From contig CAJXEB010000016.1 in the NCBI GenBank assembly GCA_913052585.1, positions 1-41,847 on the forward strand: a stretch of DNA of 41,847 nt. The letters are read 5' to 3'. Positions within the stretch are counted from its first letter, which is position 1, and the number at the start of each line of letters is the position of its first letter. Source of the stretch: an uncultured Flavobacteriaceae bacterium. Its GTDB lineage: Bacteria > Bacteroidota > Bacteroidia > Flavobacteriales > Flavobacteriaceae. Position numbers and translations under genes: made by a program. Shown here in pieces: positions 14,591-23,287 of this stretch. The notes beneath the pieces are model-generated. The model had not been told where the DNA came from, made no database searches, and was given only the letters and a program-made list of their open reading frames with translations.

Positions 14591-16171
14591 ATGTTTAAAT
14601 ATATTAAAAACGACTTGCCAGCAAGTATCGTTGTGTTTTTTGTCGCATTGCCTTTATGTTTAGGTATTGCGTTGGCCAGTGGGGCTCCGTTATTTTCTGG
14701 AGTTATTGCAGGTATTATTGGGGGAATTGTAGTAGGAGCATTAAGTGGCTCTCAAATTGGAGTAAGTGGACCGGCAGCCGGATTAGCAGCAATTGTATTA
14801 ACTGCTATTGGTGCTTTAGGAGGTTTTGAGAATTTTTTATTAGCAGTAGTATTAGCAGGGTTTATACAGATAGTATTAGGTTTTTTAAAAGCTGGAGTAA
14901 TTGGATATTATTTCCCTTCTTCAGTAATTAAAGGAATGTTAACTGGTATTGGAATTATTATTATATTAAAGCAAATACCTCATTTTTTTGGTTACGATAT
15001 GGATCCAGAAGGTGATTTTGCCTTTATGCAAGTAGATGGAGAAAATACCTTTTCAGAAATTTTTAAAACGTTCAAATATGTAAGTCTTGGCCCTACTCTA
15101 ATTGCGGCTATTGGTTTAGCTATTTTAGTATTATGGGACAAAGTATTACTAAAAAAAGCAAAAATATTTCGTTTAGTTCAGGGTCCATTAGTAGCAGTTG
15201 TTATTGGAATTATCTATGTGTTAATGACTACAGGAAAAGAGGCTTTTGGTATTTCATCAGAGCATTTAGTAAGTGTTCCGATTCCAAGTGATATTTCTTC
15301 ATTTTTAGGCCAATTCCGTTTTCCTAATTTTGGTGCAATTATGAGTGCAGATATTTGGATTACAGCATTTACTATAGCTTTAGTTGCAAGTTTAGAAACA
15401 CTATTATGTGTTGAAGCAACAGATAAGTTAGATCCCGAAAAAAGAGTTACTCCAACCAATCGAGAATTAATTGCACAAGGATCTGGAAATATTATTTCAG
15501 GACTTATAGGAGGACTACCTATTACTCAAGTAATTGTTCGAAGTTCAGCAAATATTCAATCTGGAGGAAAGACAAAAATGGCGGCTATAATTCACGGAAT
15601 ATTTTTATTAATTTCTGTGGTATTAATTCCAAAGTTATTGAACTTAATTCCACTTTCAGTCTTAGCATCTATATTATTAGTGGTAGGATACAAATTAGCA
15701 AAACCAGCTTTATTTAAAACGATGTATCAATTAGGTTGGAAACAATTTGTTCCATTTATTGTTACCGTATTAGGTATTGTATTTACAGATCTATTAATTG
15801 GAATTAGTTTAGGAATGGTAGTAGGTGTAGTAGTTATACTTATTAAAAGTTACCAAAATTCACATTTCTTACATATGGAAGACGTTAGTAATGGAGACAA
15901 GAAATTTAAAATCACACTAGCTGAAGAAGTTACTTTTTTTAATAAGGGTGCTATCTTAAAAGAACTAGATCAATTACCAGAAAATGCTTATTTAGATCTA
16001 GATGTTCGAAAAACTCGTTATTTGGATAATGATATTATTGAAATCCTCGAGGATTTTTCAGAAAAAGCTAGAAATAGAAATATTAGTATTAAATTAATCT
16101 CCGAAAAGGGGATTATTGATAATCCAGATAGCTATATCAAATTTTTCAATTTAAACCCAAAATCAAATTAA
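14591..16171 (+). CDS. SulP family anion transporter (probable bicarbonate or sulfate)
   Basis: 526 aa. The SulP core is clear: DLPASIVVFFVALPLCLGIALASGAP at the start, SGSQIGVSGPAAGLAAIV in TM3, then about ten more helices to residue 425. A short STAS domain occupies about 440-520 (LDLDVRKTRYLDNDIIEIL). A beta-carbonic anhydrase gene starts 2 bp after its stop codon. SulP proteins paired with carbonic anhydrase are often bicarbonate transporters like cyanobacterial BicA, so bicarbonate is the favoured substrate here. Sulfate or another anion remains possible. Located in the inner membrane. Confidence 0.88.
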   Translation: MFKYIKNDLPASIVVFFVALPLCLGIALASGAPLFSGVIAGIIGGIVVGALSGSQIGVSGPAAGLAAIVLTAIGALGGFENFLLAVVLAGFIQIVLGFLKAGVIGYYFPSSVIKGMLTGIGIIIILKQIPHFFGYDMDPEGDFAFMQVDGENTFSEIFKTFKYVSLGPTLIAAIGLAILVLWDKVLLKKAKIFRLVQGPLVAVVIGIIYVLMTTGKEAFGISSEHLVSVPIPSDISSFLGQFRFPNFGAIMSADIWITAFTIALVASLETLLCVEATDKLDPEKRVTPTNRELIAQGSGNIISGLIGGLPITQVIVRSSANIQSGGKTKMAAIIHGIFLLISVVLIPKLLNLIPLSVLASILLVVGYKLAKPALFKTMYQLGWKQFVPFIVTVLGIVFTDLLIGISLGMVVGVVVILIKSYQNSHFLHMEDVSNGDKKFKITLAEEVTFFNKGAILKELDQLPENAYLDLDVRKTRYLDNDIIEILEDFSEKARNRNISIKLISEKGIIDNPDSYIKFFNLNPKSN

Positions 16172-16173
16172 AA

Positions 16174-16803
16174 ATGTACACACACACAAAACAATCACAA
16201 GCGGAAATGACACCAGATTTGTCATTAAAATACTTAAAAGAAGGAAATAAAAGATTTCAAGACAATGTAAGAATAAGTAGAAATTTAAACGAACAGGTTA
16301 AAGAAACTGCAGAAGGTCAATTTCCATATGCTACGGTATTAAGCTGTATAGATTCTAGAGTTTCTTCAGAATTAATTTTTGACCAAGGTATGGGAGACTT
16401 ATTTAGTATTCGTATTGCGGGTAATTTCATTAATGAAGACATCCTAGGAAGTATGGAGTTTGCTTGTAAATTGGCAGGAACTAAACTGGTTGTTGTTTTA
16501 GGACATACTGCTTGCGGAGCTGTTAAAGGAGCTTGTGATCATGCAAGATTAGGAAATCTAACTGCTTTAATTAATAAAATAGAACCTGCAGTAGACGCTG
16601 TTTCAGAACCAAATGATGAGTCTTTAAGAAATTCAAAAAACATTGATTTTGTAAACAATGTTGCTGAAATGAACGTTCAAATGTCCATAGAAAATATTCG
16701 AAACCAAAGTCCTGTTTTAGCAGAAATGGAAGCTAATAATGAGATTAAAATTGTCGGAGGTATGTATGATATATCTAATGGAAAAGTAACTTTTTTCAAA
16801 TAG
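16174..16803 (+). CDS. Beta-class carbonic anhydrase
   Basis: 209 aa; it interconverts CO2 and bicarbonate. The zinc site is complete: C58-x-D60-x-R62 (SCIDSRV), H111 and C114 (LGHTACGAV). The Asp-Arg dyad is conserved. A GDLFSIRIAGNF segment follows the first motif, as in the family. No signal peptide, so the enzyme is cytoplasmic. It is translationally close to sulP (2-bp gap), which suggests it works on bicarbonate moved by that transporter. A strong hairpin follows the gene. Confidence 0.92.
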   Translation: MYTHTKQSQAEMTPDLSLKYLKEGNKRFQDNVRISRNLNEQVKETAEGQFPYATVLSCIDSRVSSELIFDQGMGDLFSIRIAGNFINEDILGSMEFACKLAGTKLVVVLGHTACGAVKGACDHARLGNLTALINKIEPAVDAVSEPNDESLRNSKNIDFVNNVAEMNVQMSIENIRNQSPVLAEMEANNEIKIVGGMYDISNGKVTFFK

Positions 16804-16830
16804 TAAAATTAGATTAGATTTATAAGAAAA

Positions 16831-16856
16831 AGAGGCTGTTCTATTGAACAGCCTCT
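16831..16856 (+). terminator. Hairpin terminator after the carbonic anhydrase gene
   Basis: AGAGGCTGTTC pairs perfectly with GAACAGCCTCT across a 4-base loop, 27 bp after the stop codon. The following sequence is only moderately T-rich; an A run lies upstream, so it may act in both directions. Confidence 0.75.
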
Positions 16857-16922
16857 AACTCTAAAAATCTAGTCGACAAAAACTAAACGATTTTGAAGAG
16901 ATAGTGCAATAAAACATATTAA

Positions 16923-17066
16923 TGTAACCTTAGTGTAATGTTAATATTAATAAATTATTATCTATTTTTAAGATATGTTAAAGTGCTGAAAAACAGATGA
17001 TATAAATTTCAATGTTAAGTTAACGTTAAGAAATGTTGTTTTTAATGTTAAGTTTCTGTAGTTTTG
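16923..17066 (+). promoter_or_regulatory. Promoter region of the YwqK-like gene with 11-bp-spaced TGTTAAG units
   Basis: TGTTAAG or close variants start at 17013, 17024, about 17035, 17046 and 17057, i.e. every 11 bp. A further pair, TGTAACC and TGTAATG, is at 16923 and 16934. TAGTTTTG (17059-17066) matches the -7 consensus exactly and sits 29 bp before the ATG. Relative to the gene the units point opposite to those at the porin, PiT and lipoprotein promoters, and the last one overlaps the -7 element. Confidence 0.4.
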
Positions 17067-17094
17067 AGTTGAACAATTAAAAAAAGTTTGAGTC

Positions 17095-17454
17095 ATGAAA
17101 ATTAAATATATATTTATAGCACTATTTTTTATTTCAATAGGAGTTATTGCTCAGGAAAAACAAGATCAATTTATTGAAAGTGGAGATCAAATTGAAGCAA
17201 TTTTTTATCATGATAATGGAGTTATATCACAAACAGGTTCTTACAATAAACAAAAAAAACTACACGGAGAGTGGATTAGTTATAATGATAAAGGGCTAAA
17301 AACTACTGTCGCCAAATATAATAATGGCGAAAAAGTAGATACTTGGTTGTTTTATCAAAACAACCTTATTAATGAAGTAACTTACTTAAATTCAAAAATT
17401 TCAAAAGTAAAAATTTGGGAGGCAACAAATGTTGAAATTGTCTCTAATCGATAA
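17095..17454 (+). CDS. Secreted YwqK/MORN-repeat-like protein
   Basis: 119 aa with a signal peptide (MKIKYIFIALFFISIGVIAQ). The mature part contains about three short beta-hairpin repeats of the YwqK/MORN type, such as FYHDNGVISQTGSYNKQKKLHGEW, followed by YNDKGLKTTVAKYNNGEKVDTW. Database labels call such proteins toxin-antitoxin YwqK antitoxins, but a secreted lone protein of this size is unlikely to be one. No partner gene is adjacent. It is monocistronic, bounded by terminators on both sides, with an unusual repeat-rich promoter. Confidence 0.7.
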   Translation: MKIKYIFIALFFISIGVIAQEKQDQFIESGDQIEAIFYHDNGVISQTGSYNKQKKLHGEWISYNDKGLKTTVAKYNNGEKVDTWLFYQNNLINEVTYLNSKISKVKIWEATNVEIVSNR

Positions 17455-17472
17455 TTATTAATACAACCATAT

Positions 17473-17508
17473 AAAAAAAGGCTCAGTTAAAAACTGAGCC
17501 TTTTTTTA
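17473..17508. terminator. Bidirectional terminator between the YwqK-like gene and the TonB receptor gene
   Basis: GGCTCAGTT pairs with AACTGAGCC, flanked by a run of A on the left and of T on the right. It lies between the convergent genes ending at 17454 and 17547 and can stop transcription from both. Confidence 0.9.
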
Positions 17509-17546
17509 TGAATAAAAATTAGTTGAAATACTTATTTCCCTAATTG

Positions 17547-20375
17547 CTAAAACTTTACGCTGTAACTTAAACTTATTTTTTGTCCAGGACTCCATTTTGA
17601 ATATGTTTGATTCTCAGCATTATAAGATTCATAAACACTTTCGATATCACTATTTAATAGGTTTTCAAATTTTAATGAAATAGTTGAGTTTTTATTTTCC
17701 CCAAAAGTTCTTGATGTATTAAAAAGTAGATTATTGAATGGTAAAGTATAAACATCAGGTATGTCCCCACTACCTACAAATTGTAAAGTTTTCCCTTGAA
17801 CATTATAGAAAAAACCGGCACTCCACCCTTGATCATTAGAGTAATCTATCCCAATATTTACCAGGTAAGGAGATTGCCCTTGTAACGGTCTTGTATCGTC
17901 TAATATTTCTCCAACTCTTAAATTGTCTTCTCTATTTGCTCTTTCGTCTTCACTAAATTCCTGTTGCGACTCTATAAGAGAAAAATTTGCATTTATTCTA
18001 AAGTTTTCCCAACCTGAAATAAACCCTAAATTTTTTCTAATTTCAATTTCGGCTCCATAAACAAGGGCATCACCAAGATTTAATGGAGTAAATTGCCCAG
18101 ATGCACTTCTTATAAAAGAAAGTTCGATAGGGTCTTTAAATGATTTATAAAAACCACTAATTGCATAAAAATCCCCTCTGTCTCCATATTTTTCATAACG
18201 TACATCAAAATTATTTATATAAGTTGGTTGGACATTAATATTACCTATAAAAAAAGTATTATTAATTGGGTCAAATATTTCAGCTAAAGAAGCTTCTTTA
18301 AAGGAAGGTCTTGCTGTAGTCCTTGCAAAAGAAGTTCTTATTTTTTGTGACCCTTCTTCATTCAAATCAAAAATTAAATTAGCAGAAGGGAAAAAATCAT
18401 TTTTATCTAAAATGGTTGCCTTATCTAATTTAGTTCCATCCTGTCTTTGTCCTGTATAAATTAATTGAAATTTTTCAAAACGCAATCCAACTACTGCTTG
18501 AAACCAATCTGTAATTTTAAACTCTTCAGATACGTAAGCGGATGAAATACTCATTTGAGAGTCATAAGTATCTGAAATTCCTGAATCTCTTCTTACAAAT
18601 ACACCACTATTTAAAGATGCATCATAAATATTTTCATCAGCTAAAATTTGATCAGGATCTCCATTTGCAATATCACTAGCAATATTTAAAATAGGGAAAG
18701 AAAACCTTTCAACTACAAATTCTCTTGTTTTATAAGTATAAGCGCCTCCAAAATTTAATTTGGCTTCTTTTCCAAGTAGTTTATGTTTATTAGTTAAATC
18801 TATCTTACCCACTAGATTTCCTTCTTCAAGATTTCTATAAATCCTTGTTGGTAGGCCAGATTCACTAGGTTCAATTGTGAATATTTCATCACCAGTTATT
18901 TCATTGATAGATACTTTAAAAGGAGTTACTCTAAAATCTTTGTCATATACTAATGCTATAGAAGGTGATAATTTCCAATCTAATGTCCAATTAGATTCTT
19001 GACCAATTGAATGTTTTCCGTTAAGCAATAAATTAGTAATAGAACGTTGTGTGTAAATTAAATTATCTTTTTTAATTTGATTTGAATTATCGATTCTATT
19101 TTGTTGGTTAAAAATAGAAGCTTTAGACTCTCCGTTTTGGATATGAAGAACATTAAATTTGTATTTTGATTTTTCAGTCTTAAATGATAATCCAGCTATT
19201 CCACTTATCAAGACATCATTTGTGCCTCCTTCACCTTGTTGAGTTCTATCTGTTCTTAATTCATAATTAGATTTTTCAACATCCTTTCTGAAAATTTGAC
19301 CGTCTATATATTCTGAAAAGTATTGAGTTTCATTTCGATAAGAAACCGATGCTATATAACCTAATTTATTATTTCCAACATCATATTGATTTCCAGCTGT
19401 AAAAGAAAAATTATAATCCATAAAACTAGTTTCTCTTTGAGCAGCTAGATTTTTAGTAAACCTTTTTGTTAGTAGTTCAACTACATCACCGTTTTCTTGA
19501 GGTAAAGGAATGTGTTGTTCTGTAGGTATTGGATTGTCTCTTAGCCCATTATCAAATCCTAAAAAATCTGTTTTACTACCTTTATAAGATAAATAACTTT
19601 TGTTAAAATGAAAATCAGGATTATAACCCAAACCTAAAGATGCATTATACTCTTCTCTATTTGGAATGTCTTTAGTTACAATATTAATAGCTCCTCCTGT
19701 AAAATCTGATGATTGATCAGCAGTAGAAGATTTAATAACCATAACATTTTCTAAAATTGAAGATGGAAATAAATCTAATTGTAATGTATTCCTATTTGGA
19801 TCTAACCCTGGTACATCTACTCCATTTAAAGAAGTCTTAGTGTACCGATCACCTAAACCCCTTACATAAACATATTTACCTCTTTGAACTGAAACACCGG
19901 GAATATTCTTAACTGCAGATGCTATATCACTTGCACCAGAATTTTTAATACTCTCTAGCGATAGGCCATCCATAAGATTAATAGAGTTTTTTTGTAATTG
20001 CAAGACTGAAGATTCAGTACTTCTTCTTAAAGATGTCCTAATAACAACCTCATCTAATTTAGCAGTTGATGCTTTTAAAGTAACATCGACAATTACTGAT
20101 TCTCCATTCTTTACAATTATTTCTGTTATTTCTTGAGTTTGATAACCTACAAATGAGAATTGTATGGTATAGGTTCCAGGCTCTAATTCTAATGAATATT
20201 TACCTTCAAAATCAGATAAAGCTCCATTTTGAGAATCTTTAATTATTACATTAGCAAAAGGCAATATGTCATTGTATTCACCGTCGTTAACAGTTCCTGT
20301 TATTAATCCAGATTGTGCAAAAGATACAATTGATACTAATCCTAAGATGATTAAAAGTATATATGATTTTTTCAT
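17547..20375 (-). CDS. TonB-dependent outer-membrane receptor with carboxypeptidase-like N-terminal domain
   Basis: 942 aa. Signal peptide (to about 20), then a CarboxypepD_reg-like beta-sandwich at about 23-110 (ITGTVNDG, FEGKYSLELEPGTYTIQFSFVGYQ). A plug domain follows at about 120-240, with VYVRGLGDRYTKTSLNGVDV and SSDFTGGAINIVTKD. The rest is a 22-strand-type barrel ending in SLSYSVKF. It imports a ligand through the outer membrane using TonB energy. No SusD is adjacent. Instead, the gene directly upstream on the same strand encodes a surface-type beta-helix lipoprotein, which may be its partner. The operon promoter carries PHO-box-like units, so a phosphorus compound is a candidate ligand (inference). 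Confidence 0.88.
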   Translation of the reverse strand: MKKSYILLIILGLVSIVSFAQSGLITGTVNDGEYNDILPFANVIIKDSQNGALSDFEGKYSLELEPGTYTIQFSFVGYQTQEITEIIVKNGESVIVDVTLKASTAKLDEVVIRTSLRRSTESSVLQLQKNSINLMDGLSLESIKNSGASDIASAVKNIPGVSVQRGKYVYVRGLGDRYTKTSLNGVDVPGLDPNRNTLQLDLFPSSILENVMVIKSSTADQSSDFTGGAINIVTKDIPNREEYNASLGLGYNPDFHFNKSYLSYKGSKTDFLGFDNGLRDNPIPTEQHIPLPQENGDVVELLTKRFTKNLAAQRETSFMDYNFSFTAGNQYDVGNNKLGYIASVSYRNETQYFSEYIDGQIFRKDVEKSNYELRTDRTQQGEGGTNDVLISGIAGLSFKTEKSKYKFNVLHIQNGESKASIFNQQNRIDNSNQIKKDNLIYTQRSITNLLLNGKHSIGQESNWTLDWKLSPSIALVYDKDFRVTPFKVSINEITGDEIFTIEPSESGLPTRIYRNLEEGNLVGKIDLTNKHKLLGKEAKLNFGGAYTYKTREFVVERFSFPILNIASDIANGDPDQILADENIYDASLNSGVFVRRDSGISDTYDSQMSISSAYVSEEFKITDWFQAVVGLRFEKFQLIYTGQRQDGTKLDKATILDKNDFFPSANLIFDLNEEGSQKIRTSFARTTARPSFKEASLAEIFDPINNTFFIGNINVQPTYINNFDVRYEKYGDRGDFYAISGFYKSFKDPIELSFIRSASGQFTPLNLGDALVYGAEIEIRKNLGFISGWENFRINANFSLIESQQEFSEDERANREDNLRVGEILDDTRPLQGQSPYLVNIGIDYSNDQGWSAGFFYNVQGKTLQFVGSGDIPDVYTLPFNNLLFNTSRTFGENKNSTISLKFENLLNSDIESVYESYNAENQTYSKWSPGQKISLSYSVKF

Positions 20376-20394
20376 TGTTGTTTATTATAAAAAT

Positions 20395-20426
20395 AACTCG
20401 TTCCAAAATATTTTTTAGAACGAGTT
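20395..20426 (-). terminator. Intercistronic hairpin between lipoprotein and TonB receptor genes
   Basis: AACTCGTTC pairs perfectly with GAACGAGTT (9 bp) around an AT-rich loop, and on the minus strand is followed by ATTTTTAT. It lies in the 85-bp gap between two codirectional genes, so it may partly terminate or protect the upstream mRNA. That would let the lipoprotein be made in excess over the receptor. Confidence 0.5.
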
Positions 20427-20460
20427 TGTAATAACTTATTTTTTGGTTAATTCAAATAAA

Positions 20461-21699
20461 TTAAAGTGCTCCCTTTGAGTTTGCATAGGTCCATCCAAAA
20501 TCTGAAAGATTTGCACCTACAGTTTCAGAACCATTAGATACCGCTTGTGCATTATCTCCATATCCTGATACTGTTACATTTTCAGCTTTATTAACAAATA
20601 TATCTTGTAAGCTTAATGCTCCTTCAGGTAGTACAATTTGCCAAGTACCGAATTCTAATTTTTCAGCATTGTAATTTTCTGCAACACCATCATTATCTAA
20701 TTCTGTATCAGAAGATTCTTTAAATCCACGAGCAAATATATTATTTGATACTCCCATTGCATTACTTCTATAATCTGCATATTCACCGTTTTCTGTAGTT
20801 GTATTACCAATTAATGTAATTCCATTTAAAGTAAAACTACCTTCTAATGCACCTTCTGGCCCATCAATTTCCATTGCGTGATCAGAGATGTCACCTAGTA
20901 CTACAACAGAGTTTGAAATTGTTCCTGAATAAGCTTGATCTATATCTAATCCATCATCTCCTTGAGCCCATACTAAAGCGTTAGAAACATTAACTGTTCC
21001 TCCAAAAAACTCAATTCCATCATCTACATTCCCAACAACTTCTACATTTGTAATAGTTGTTCCAGAACCAACACCACCTAAAGTTAAGCCGTTAATTTCA
21101 TTTCCTTCTCCAATCTCTGCTCCACCATGTCTAATTGAAATGAAATTAATAACACCTGAATTATCAGTATTGTTAGATCCTCCATATAAACCGTTCGTGT
21201 CACTAGCAGGGATTCCTTCTATTTGTGATTCTGAAGCATTTCCTTCTACAGATATTTCTGCATTCCCTAAAACTATAAGTCCACCCCATAATCCTCGGTC
21301 ATTTTCTGTTAAATTTCCTCCCACAGATTGTCCAATTTGAATATTATCTGCTGTAGATGTGAAAACAATTGGATTATCCGATGTTCCATTTGCCATGATC
21401 TTAGCACCTCTTGCTATAATTAAAGCAGAAGCATTTGCGCCACTTCCTGCAAATGCCTTTATAATTGTACCTTGCTCGATGGTTAAAGTTGTACCAGCAG
21501 TTACGGTAACTCTTCCTTCTATTTCCCAAACTTCGTCGTTTGTTAATATTTTGTCTGAAGTGATCTGGCCAGTTAGTTTTATGTCAATATCTTGATTTCC
21601 ATTGTCTGTTGAAATGATAACTCCATTGTCGTCACTGCTGCAACAAGAAAACAGTCCTATTATAATTATTGTCAAAATTGATAGTAATACTTTTTTCAT
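20461..21699 (-). CDS. Beta-helix surface lipoprotein, partner of the TonB receptor
   Basis: 412 aa from the ATG at 21699. The frame stays open to 21768, but those 23 residues are not signal-like and overlap the promoter elements, so the internal MKKVLLSILTIIIIGLFSCC start is preferred. It gives a lipoprotein signal with Cys, followed by SSDDN, similar to the acidic surface-export signal of Bacteroidota lipoproteins. The mature part is rich in Gly, Asn, Thr and Ile, with repeated short strands (GTTLTIEQGTIIKAF, GGVGSGTTITNVEVVGNVDDGIEFFGG), the pattern of a right-handed parallel beta-helix. It has no recognisable catalytic motif. It is first in an operon with the TonB receptor and has a six-unit PHO-box-like promoter. 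Confidence 0.72.
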   Translation of the reverse strand: MKKVLLSILTIIIIGLFSCCSSDDNGVIISTDNGNQDIDIKLTGQITSDKILTNDEVWEIEGRVTVTAGTTLTIEQGTIIKAFAGSGANASALIIARGAKIMANGTSDNPIVFTSTADNIQIGQSVGGNLTENDRGLWGGLIVLGNAEISVEGNASESQIEGIPASDTNGLYGGSNNTDNSGVINFISIRHGGAEIGEGNEINGLTLGGVGSGTTITNVEVVGNVDDGIEFFGGTVNVSNALVWAQGDDGLDIDQAYSGTISNSVVVLGDISDHAMEIDGPEGALEGSFTLNGITLIGNTTTENGEYADYRSNAMGVSNNIFARGFKESSDTELDNDGVAENYNAEKLEFGTWQIVLPEGALSLQDIFVNKAENVTVSGYGDNAQAVSNGSETVGANLSDFGWTYANSKGAL

Positions 21700-21729
21700 T
21701 TTTTTAAGTTTTTGTTTGATTTTAATACT

Positions 21730-21809
21730 GCAAATAAACCTCCTTAATGTAAAGTTGGTGTTACCCAAAAATTAACAATAGGTAATTTTAAGGTTAACAA
21801 ATTGTTACT
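21730..21809 (-). promoter_or_regulatory. Six-unit PHO-box-like array and -7 element of the lipoprotein/TonB receptor operon
   Basis: Heptamers every 11 bp on the gene strand: AGTAACA (21803-21809), GTTAACC (21792-21798), AATTACC (21781-21787), GTTAATT (21770-21776), GGTAACA (21759-21765) and CTTTACA (21748-21754). After 11 nt comes TATTTGC (21730-21736), the same distance and core as at the porin promoter. The leader from there to the ATG at 21699 is about 25-30 nt. Confidence 0.6.
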
Positions 21810-21877
21810 GACTTAACATTTAAATCTTATTGAAAGGGGACTTATAAATAGTATATTGCGTTTAAAATTAAATTACA

Positions 21878-23215
21878 ATGAATTGGGAACAGCTATTATC
21901 ATTAAGAAGACAAGGTGATACAAATAAAAGATTGCGAATAGAGCAAGACGAAACTCGTTTGGGTTTTGATGTAGATTATGATCGAATCATTTTCTCGTCT
22001 GCATTTAGAAGTCTACAAGATAAAACGCAAGTAATTCCATTATCAAAAACATCTTTTGTTCATACTCGCCTAACTCATAGTTTAGAAGTATCTGTTGTGG
22101 GTCGTTCTTTGGGAAGAACTATTGGAAAAGCGGTTTTAGAAAAGCATCCACAATTGCATAAAGTTCATGGATATCAAAGTAATGACTTTGGAGCAATTGT
22201 AGCTGCAGCTTCATTAGCCCACGACATTGGTAATCCTCCATTTGGACATAGCGGTGAAAAAGCAATTGGAAATTATTTTTTAAACGGAAATGGAAAACGA
22301 TTTCAAACTCAATTAACGAATAAAGAATACCAAGATTTAATAGATTTTGAAGGGAATGCTAATGGATTTAAAATACTGTCTGAATCAAAAAATGGAGTAG
22401 AAGGGGGATTGCGTTTATCTTTTGCAACACTTGGTGCGTTTATGAAATACCCTAAAGAATCGTTGCCCAAAAAGCCAACAAATCATATTGCCGATAAAAA
22501 ATATGGTGTTTTTCAATCTGAAAAAGATTTTTTTATAGAAGTAGCTCATGAATTAGGATTGCAAAATAGAGGTAATGATGAGAATATAAGTTTTAACCGT
22601 CATCCTTTAGCTTTTTTAGTGGAAGCAGCAGATGACATTTGTTATACAATTATCGATTTTGAAGATGGAATTAATTTAGGGCTTATTGAAGAAGAATTTG
22701 CACTAGAATATCTAATCAACATAGTAAAAGAGAATATAAATACCAAAAAGTATAATAGTTTGTCAAAATCTACAGATAGACTAGCCTACTTGCGTTCTTT
22801 AGCTATTAACACTTTGGTTGCTGAAGCTGCTTCAGTTTTTATAGAAAACGAAGAGAAAATACTAAATGGAGAATTCACAACGTCGCTATTAGATAAGAGT
22901 AAGTATAAAGCTCAAGTAGCTGATATTATAAAAATAAGTGTCCAAAAAATATATAAAAGTACCGAAGTAATCGATAAAGAAATTGCGGGATATAAGATAC
23001 TTAATACACTTTTAGATGTTTATACTACTTCAGTAGAAAACTTATTTAATGACTCTCAAACCCAATTTGATTCATTAATATTAAGCGATTTATCATTTAA
23101 TACAAATGAAAACTACACTACCTATCAATATCTTATTGAAAGTTGCAATTACATATCTCGTCTTACAGATGGTAATGCAATGTTAATTTTTCAAAAAATC
23201 AATGGGAATTTATAA
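21878..23215 (+). CDS. dgt: Deoxyguanosinetriphosphate triphosphohydrolase (dGTPase-like HD protein)
   Basis: 445 aa. HD-domain residues are visible: H67 in TRLTHSLEV, H115-D116 in LAHDIGNPPFGH (with H124), and an aspartate in VEAADDICYTIIDFEDG. The N-terminal DYDRIIFSSAFRSLQDKTQV segment is characteristic of dGTPase-type dNTP triphosphohydrolases, which cut dNTP to nucleoside and triphosphate. It therefore belongs with nrdBA and dCMP deaminase in dNTP balance, though it is not linked to them here. Cytoplasmic and monocistronic. The 178-bp upstream region is shared with the PHO-box-like array of the divergent lipoprotein gene. Confidence 0.9.
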   Translation: MNWEQLLSLRRQGDTNKRLRIEQDETRLGFDVDYDRIIFSSAFRSLQDKTQVIPLSKTSFVHTRLTHSLEVSVVGRSLGRTIGKAVLEKHPQLHKVHGYQSNDFGAIVAAASLAHDIGNPPFGHSGEKAIGNYFLNGNGKRFQTQLTNKEYQDLIDFEGNANGFKILSESKNGVEGGLRLSFATLGAFMKYPKESLPKKPTNHIADKKYGVFQSEKDFFIEVAHELGLQNRGNDENISFNRHPLAFLVEAADDICYTIIDFEDGINLGLIEEEFALEYLINIVKENINTKKYNSLSKSTDRLAYLRSLAINTLVAEAASVFIENEEKILNGEFTTSLLDKSKYKAQVADIIKISVQKIYKSTEVIDKEIAGYKILNTLLDVYTTSVENLFNDSQTQFDSLILSDLSFNTNENYTTYQYLIESCNYISRLTDGNAMLIFQKINGNL

Positions 23216-23287
23216 ATATCTGTAACATATGTGTTAAATTCACACTCTTATATATGTATATTATTTTAATTCAATAAAAAAAAATTT

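Noticed and set aside
17095..17454. YwqK-like gene as half of a toxin-antitoxin module
   Set aside because: The protein has a signal peptide, stands alone between terminators and has no neighbouring toxin-like gene.
23221..23238. TGTAACA and TGTTAAA at an 11-bp step upstream of the M36 peptidase gene, similar to PHO-box-like units
   Set aside because: Only two units, no in-register TATTTGC core, and the pair also reads as a simple inverted repeat; treated as chance until a genome scan says otherwise.
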